From contig CAINXK010000189.1 in the NCBI GenBank assembly GCA_903854805.1, positions 1-10,393 of the forward strand: a stretch of DNA of 10,393 bases. Direction: 5' to 3'. Shown here one piece after another: positions 6,913 through 10,393 of this stretch. Source of the stretch: an uncultured Anaerolineae bacterium (lineage in GTDB: Bacteria; Chloroflexota; Anaerolineae; Anaerolineales; Villigracilaceae). Both the position numbers and the translations under genes were made by a program. Numbering within the stretch: position 1 is the stretch's first letter; each line of letters begins with the position of its first letter. Below the pieces are notes generated by a model. That model saw nothing but the letters and a program-made list of their open reading frames with translations. It did not search any database and had not been told where the DNA came from.

Positions 6913-7101
6913 ATGTCTGAAAAAGTTTGCTTGAACTGCGGTCGGGATTCAAATGAAATTCCGCTGCTTAGTTTCGAATTTCGTGGAGAAATTTACCAGC
7001 TCTGTCCACAGTGTTTACCAGTGATAATCCATAAACCCCAGAACCTTGCCGGGAAACTTCCGGGTGCAGAGAATTTTACAGCAGCCAACCACGATCATTA
7101 G
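6913..7101 (+). CDS. Small four-cysteine zinc-ribbon-like protein, function unknown
   Basis: The 62-residue protein begins MSEKVCLNCGRDS and has two CxxC pairs, Cys6/Cys9 and Cys31/Cys34 (LCPQC), spaced like the two knuckles of a treble-clef or zinc ribbon that binds one zinc ion. The segment between them is a predicted beta hairpin (LLSFEFRGEIYQL). The C-terminal 20 residues look disordered and end in His-rich NHDH. There is no signal peptide or membrane segment. An AAGGAGA six bases before ATG is a near-ideal ribosome binding site, which makes a real gene very likely despite its size. It stands alone, with a possible CRP/FNR-regulated promoter upstream and a strong terminator-like hairpin 19 bases after the stop. 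A role as metal or redox sensor, RNA or protein binder is possible; nothing in the sequence decides. Confidence 0.82.
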   Translation: MSEKVCLNCGRDSNEIPLLSFEFRGEIYQLCPQCLPVIIHKPQNLAGKLPGAENFTAANHDH

Positions 7102-7120
7102 TAACTAAATTCGAACCGAA

Positions 7121-7193
7121 AAAATAAAAATTGCGCCTCACATCTGGTATCATTCCCTAACGGGACAGATGTGCCGGGCGCAATTTTTATTTT
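7121..7193. terminator. Long inverted repeat, probable bidirectional terminator
   Basis: AAAATAAAAATTGCGCC (7121-7137) is the exact reverse complement of 7177-7193, 17 bases each. Inside it CACATCTG (7139-7146) pairs with CAGATGTG (7166-7173), and TCCC-taac-GGGA (7154-7165) closes the tip. The GC-rich stem runs into AATTTTTATTTT on the plus strand and an equally T-rich tract on the minus strand, as in a two-way intrinsic terminator. It ends the zinc-ribbon transcript. The downstream arm ends only 26 bases before the MurJ ATG, so MurJ must rely on read-through or on a promoter in or next to the hairpin. Confidence 0.75.
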
Positions 7194-7219
7194 CCAATCC
7201 ACCTGCGGAAAATGTGATC

Positions 7220-8764
7220 ATGAAAAAACTCTCCCACCTTACGCGAACATCATTACTGCTTGGACTTTTCTTTTTGTTTGACAAAATCCTGGCATTTGGC
7301 CGGTCAATTATTATTGCTCGTCAATTCCGGCTTTCTCCGGAACTCGATGCATTTAATGTGGCCAATAACTTGCCAGACCTGCTCTTTGCGTTAATCTCTG
7401 GCGGCGCGCTTGCCATGGCGTTCATACCACTTCTGATCGAATATATGACCACCAGGGGCCGGGCAGCCGCCTGGGATTTGTTTTCACGCGTCGCCAATGT
7501 TGCTTTCATCGCCACAGCCGCCATTGCGCTGCTGATTGCTGTTTTCGCCGGTCAGATCGTGCGTGCCCAGGTGGGTATCGCGCCAGGCTTTGGGCCTGGG
7601 CAGCAGCAGTTGGTGATTGAGCTGATGCGCCTAAACCTGATCGGGACGATTATTTTTTCGATTAGTGGGCTCGTAATGGCGGGTTTGCAGGCCAACCAGC
7701 ACTTTCTCTTTCCCGCGATGGCGCCCATGCTGTACAACGTTGGCATGATAATTGGCGCACTGGTCTTTTCGCCAGCCCAACCTTATCATTTCGGTCCAGT
7801 GACTTTGCCAGCTCTTGGACTTGGGGTGCACGGACTGGTGTATGGAGTTATTCTGGGGGCCGGGTTGCACCTTGCAATTCAAATTCCAGGCCTGGTCCTG
7901 TATAAATTCCGCTGGACTGCTTCTCTGGATATTCGCGATTCTGGGCTGATCACAGCCTTGAAGCTTATGGCTCCGCGTTTGCTGACCATGTTTGGTATCC
8001 AGTTGATGTTTATTGCTCGGGATAACTTTGCCTCGCGCCTGAACCAGGTTGGGGCTGTCACCTCATTAACCTATGGCTGGATGATCATGCAGGTACCAGA
8101 AACGCTGTTGGGTACGGCCATCGCAACGGCTCTTCTGCCATCCCTGGCTGAATATGCAGCCACCAAGGATTGGAAAAAATTCTCTGAGACGATTGAAAAA
8201 GCATTGCGGGTTATGTTGGCCCTGGCAATTCCCGCGGCGGCTGTTATGGCGGCTGGTTTGAGACCCTTGCTTTCTGCAGCCTTCCGTTTTGATGAGGCGG
8301 GCACGGATCTTTTGACAATTACGTCGCGTATCTATCTGTTGACTCTGGTGGGCTATGTAATGCAAGAAACGCTTGCGCGCGCATTCTATGCCCGCCAGGA
8401 GCCGTTTATGCCTTTGTACGGTGTGCTTGCGCGGATGGGTATTTATATTTCAGTGGGTTTTGCCGGGGTAACGATCTTTCGCGCTTCAGGTGCGCCGGTT
8501 ATTGCTGCAGCAGAATTGGCGCTGCTTGGTGAGGCCAGTTTGATGTTATTCTGGCTCAACCGGCGTATTGAACCTGCGGTGCAGGTCTTGACGGCCATTG
8601 GAAAAGGGTTGTTTGCCGCGGTCATTAGCGGTTGTGTGGCGTATGGGTTGGCTTTCTTTTTGCCTGGACCGGGTTACATAACTGCCCTGGTTGGCATGGC
8701 TGCCGGTGGTCTGCTGGCTATATTCCTGGTAAGATCTGAAGCCCGTCTGCTTTTCCGGTTGTAA
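7220..8764 (+). CDS. murJ: MurJ/MviN-family lipid flippase, divergent at key arginines
   Basis: This 514-residue, very hydrophobic protein has the MOP-superfamily MurJ pattern of about 14 membrane helices. Family blocks are KILAFGRSIIIARQF near the N-terminus, LDAFNVANNLPDLL, ALLPSLAEYA (mid-protein), and LARAFYARQEP, which matches FYSRQD of E. coli MurJ. MurJ flips lipid II across the inner membrane for peptidoglycan synthesis. Aligning by eye to E. coli MurJ, R24 and D39 are kept (Arg28, Asp43), R18 is Lys22, but R52 aligns with Phe56 and R270 with Met (TYGWMIMQVP), so substrate handling may differ. A frame from ATG 7169 exists, but it begins inside the terminator arm; ATG 7220 gives the family's normal N-terminus (MKKLSHLTRTS). 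The ribosome binding site is weak (GGAAAA about 9-12 bases upstream). A weak GGGACA-17-TTTTAT promoter (7162-7190) may serve it. Confidence 0.9.
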   Translation: MKKLSHLTRTSLLLGLFFLFDKILAFGRSIIIARQFRLSPELDAFNVANNLPDLLFALISGGALAMAFIPLLIEYMTTRGRAAAWDLFSRVANVAFIATAAIALLIAVFAGQIVRAQVGIAPGFGPGQQQLVIELMRLNLIGTIIFSISGLVMAGLQANQHFLFPAMAPMLYNVGMIIGALVFSPAQPYHFGPVTLPALGLGVHGLVYGVILGAGLHLAIQIPGLVLYKFRWTASLDIRDSGLITALKLMAPRLLTMFGIQLMFIARDNFASRLNQVGAVTSLTYGWMIMQVPETLLGTAIATALLPSLAEYAATKDWKKFSETIEKALRVMLALAIPAAAVMAAGLRPLLSAAFRFDEAGTDLLTITSRIYLLTLVGYVMQETLARAFYARQEPFMPLYGVLARMGIYISVGFAGVTIFRASGAPVIAAAELALLGEASLMLFWLNRRIEPAVQVLTAIGKGLFAAVISGCVAYGLAFFLPGPGYITALVGMAAGGLLAIFLVRSEARLLFRL

Positions 8765-8772
8765 GCATAAGG

Positions 8773-8778
8773 TATAAT
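8773..8778 (+). promoter_or_regulatory. Perfect -10 element seven bases before the anchored-protein ATG
   Basis: TATAAT is an exact consensus -10, seven bases before the ATG at 8786, which puts the predicted transcription start on the A of the ATG itself. The -35 is poor (TTTTCC at 8751-8756, 16-base spacer, within the end of murJ). No Shine-Dalgarno is present, in keeping with a leaderless mRNA. Confidence 0.6.
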
Positions 8779-8785
8779 TACTCAT

Positions 8786-9892
8786 ATGACGAACGAAACT
8801 CAACCTAACAAAGTAACTGAACCGCAATCTGAGAATCCCACCAATACGCAGCCGCAGAAAGTTGCCAGGTCATCGCGTTTGGGCTTTTTGATAAGCTTGC
8901 TTGTGTTAATCGCGGCTCTTGGCCTGGGAAGCATGGGCGGTTATGGCAGGGGCGTTTCTGAGCGCGTGAGCGCCCAGGGTACCAAGGTGGCGCAGCAGCT
9001 AGGAGATCAATTTATCCTTGTCCAAGAGGATATTGATGCTGGTCGCTATAGCGTAGCCCGCCAACGCCTTGAATATATTATCCAACAGCAGCCTACGTTT
9101 CCAGGTGCTGCCGATAAGCTGGCTGAAGTATTGGTGAAACAGGCGATAACTCCATCGCCCGTGCCCACCGCAACTGCCACAATCACCCCCACCCCGGATA
9201 TGCGTGGCCAGGAATCGATTTATTCGCAGGCTCAACAGCAGTATGATGCAAAAGAATGGACAGTGCTGATGAGTTCGCTCGATTCGCTGCGCAAGGCCGA
9301 TCCCACCTATAAAGCTGCGGTCATTGACGGTATGTATTACTCCGCTTTGCGCAATCGGGGTATTGATCAAATCCTTGGTATTGGTGTTTATAAAACATCC
9401 AATATGGAGGGCGGCATTTATGATCTGACGCTGGCCGAGCGCTTTGGTCCTTTGGATGGTTATGCCGATGGCTTGCGCAATTTCACCCGCATGTATATCG
9501 TTGCATCTTCTTTTTGGGATGTGAACTGGCCCCAGGCGGTAAACTATTTCCGCCAGGTCAGCCAGTATGCTCCGAACCTGCGCGATTCGTCCAATGTGAC
9601 AGCCAGCCAGCGTCTTTACCAGGCACTTTTGAAATATGGTGATCAGCTCTCCCAGACCGGAAAGTTGAAAGACCGCTGTGTTGCCCTGGATATGTGGAGT
9701 GAGGCAGCCAGTCTTACCGCCCTGGATAATGATTATAGTTATAAATTTAACCAGCTAAACCTGGAGTGCAATCCGCCCACTGAAGTGCCGACGGAGGTTC
9801 CGGCGGTGGTAGCTCCGCCAGCGGATGTCGTGCCCACAGATGTGACAGTAGAGCCGGCTGCGGCCACAGCCACCAGTGCGCCGCCGCCTTAA
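8786..9892 (+). CDS. Membrane-anchored TPR-like protein with Pro/Thr-rich linker and tail
   Basis: The 368-residue protein has a polar N-terminus (1-31), one membrane helix (about 32-50, GFLISLLVLIAALGLG), and an extracytoplasmic part, so it is probably a type II anchored protein (Arg/Lys just before the helix favour an inside N-terminus). The outside part has helical TPR-like units: about 66-119 (DIDAGRYSVARQRLEYIIQQ), 142-192 (QQYDAKEWTVLMSSLDSLRK), and 215-320 (NWPQAVNYFRQVSQYAPN). A Pro/Thr linker (122-138) separates the first two, and a Pro/Thr/Val/Ala tail fills about 329-368. Cys298 and Cys328 could form a disulfide. Such low-complexity Pro/Thr stretches are common in Anaerolineae surface proteins. 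It starts 21 bases after murJ but seems to have its own promoter. A scaffold or protein-interaction role in the envelope is plausible; no family name is recognised. Confidence 0.88.
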   Translation: MTNETQPNKVTEPQSENPTNTQPQKVARSSRLGFLISLLVLIAALGLGSMGGYGRGVSERVSAQGTKVAQQLGDQFILVQEDIDAGRYSVARQRLEYIIQQQPTFPGAADKLAEVLVKQAITPSPVPTATATITPTPDMRGQESIYSQAQQQYDAKEWTVLMSSLDSLRKADPTYKAAVIDGMYYSALRNRGIDQILGIGVYKTSNMEGGIYDLTLAERFGPLDGYADGLRNFTRMYIVASSFWDVNWPQAVNYFRQVSQYAPNLRDSSNVTASQRLYQALLKYGDQLSQTGKLKDRCVALDMWSEAASLTALDNDYSYKFNQLNLECNPPTEVPTEVPAVVAPPADVVPTDVTVEPAAATATSAPPP

Positions 9893-9909
9893 AAAGAAAT
9901 CACTATGAT

Positions 9910-9946
9910 AAAAAATCCCGCCACTGCAAGTGACGGGATTTTTTTT
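9910..9946. terminator. Bidirectional intrinsic terminator between convergent genes
   Basis: AAAAAATCCCG (9910-9920) pairs with CGGGATTTTTT (9934-9944) and CACT (9922-9925) with AGTG (9929-9932) around a GCA loop, with a C/A mismatch (9921/9933). Eight T follow on the plus strand (9939-9946) and six T on the minus strand. It lies 17 bases after the anchored-protein stop and 33 bases beyond the rimO stop, so it can end both. Confidence 0.93.
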
Positions 9947-9979
9947 GTTTTTGATCTAGTTTGCAGCGAGTGGTGCGGC

Positions 9980-10393
9980 CTATAATTTAATCGGCTGTTG
10001 GATGAGGGTTCCAGTCAGATCATACGCCATGGCGCCGCTGATTCTCACTGGAACAATATTACCGATTTCAGCACGTCCTTCAGCGAATACCAGCCCATCG
10101 ATCTCAGGCGCATCGCGGTATGAACGTCCGATGGTCAAGCCCTTATCGTAGCCTTCCACCAGGATGTCGAGGGTTTTGCCTACATAAGATTGGTTGATCT
10201 GTAATGAAATATTTTGCTGAACGGACATCAACCGTTCCCAACGTTCATCCTTGATTTCACTCGGTACAGAATCTCCCAGAACCTCACTACTGGTACCGGG
10301 TTCAAATGAAAACTTAAACGCGCCCACGCGGTCGAAGCGTGTCTCCTGGATGAAATCCATCAGCGCCTGGAACTCTTGCTCGGTTTCACCGGG
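9980..10393 (-). CDS. rimO: Ribosomal protein S12 methylthiotransferase RimO, C-terminal part
   Basis: The frame is open from the right edge to the TAG at 9980, giving 137 C-terminal residues; the N-terminal domain and the radical-SAM cysteines lie outside the window. RimO uses two iron-sulfur clusters and S-adenosylmethionine to add a methylthio group to an aspartate of ribosomal protein S12. The visible part starts PGETEQEFQAL, the end of the radical-SAM domain, followed by FDRVGAFKFSFEPGT, VPSEIKDERWERLMSVQQNIS, and the C-terminal TRAM domain with EGYDKGLTIGRSYRDAPEIDG. GRSYRDAPEIDG separates RimO from its relative MiaB. FSFEPGT replaces the usual FSPEEGT, a mild variation. An internal ATG at 10360 is not the real start because the homology continues upstream. 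It converges with the anchored-protein gene. Confidence 0.95.
   Translation of the reverse strand, partial: PGETEQEFQALMDFIQETRFDRVGAFKFSFEPGTSSEVLGDSVPSEIKDERWERLMSVQQNISLQINQSYVGKTLDILVEGYDKGLTIGRSYRDAPEIDGLVFAEGRAEIGNIVPVRISGAMAYDLTGTLIQQPIKL

Noticed and set aside
7169..7219. Upstream ATG giving MurJ 17 extra residues
   Set aside because: The start lies in the right arm of the terminator-like hairpin, and the extra residues do not resemble a MurJ N-terminus, whereas ATG 7220 does.
8999..9370. 123-codon minus-strand frame within the anchored-protein gene
   Set aside because: Fully inside a well-supported plus-strand gene, without a ribosome binding site or protein features.
1..10393. CRISPR array, insertion sequence, tRNA or phage genes
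   Set aside because: No regularly spaced repeats, transposase motifs, target duplications or cloverleaf sequences were seen on either strand.

Overview
The window looks like a stretch of bacterial chromosome with roughly even base composition. It holds mostly single-copy housekeeping genes. The mix of a LonA protease, FolC, a DUF503/YlxP protein, a divergent MurJ-like flippase, RimO, and a membrane-anchored repeat protein with Pro/Thr-rich linker and tail suggests the phylum Chloroflexota, most likely class Anaerolineae. That placement is inferred from protein style only; there is no rRNA or other marker here. I see no mobile element, CRISPR array, tRNA or rRNA.

Layout: the minus strand carries a partial short-chain dehydrogenase (SDR) running off the left edge (1-764), a 505-base gap with a strong 15-bp hairpin, then lon (1270-3774). 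The lon start codon overlaps the folC stop codon (folC 3771-5111), so the two form a coupled folC-lon operon. A 557-base gap separates this from a plus-strand run: a DUF503/YlxP protein (5669-5953), an SDR that has lost the usual catalytic Tyr and Lys (6010-6801), and a 62-residue four-cysteine zinc-ribbon-like protein (6913-7101). A long terminator-like inverted repeat follows (7121-7193), then a murJ/mviN-family flippase (7220-8764) and an anchored TPR-like protein (8786-9892). A bidirectional terminator separates that gene from the convergent C-terminal part of rimO (9980 to the right edge, minus).

Functionally, lon gives ATP-dependent proteolysis, folC folate polyglutamylation, MurJ lipid-linked precursor flipping (with reservations about its substrate), rimO modification of ribosomal protein S12, and YlxP is linked by its family to ribosome maturation. 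The two SDRs, the zinc-ribbon protein and the anchored repeat protein have no assigned substrate or partner.

I found no multi-gene novel system. The most useful regulatory observation is that the window appears to mix two ways of starting translation. folC, DUF503 and the anchored repeat protein have a good -10 hexamer only 7-11 bases before ATG and no usable Shine-Dalgarno, which suggests leaderless or nearly leaderless mRNAs. Both SDRs and the zinc-ribbon gene have clear GGAG-type ribosome binding sites. The zinc-ribbon gene is also preceded by a CRP/FNR-like palindrome placed at -41.5 relative to its predicted transcription start.
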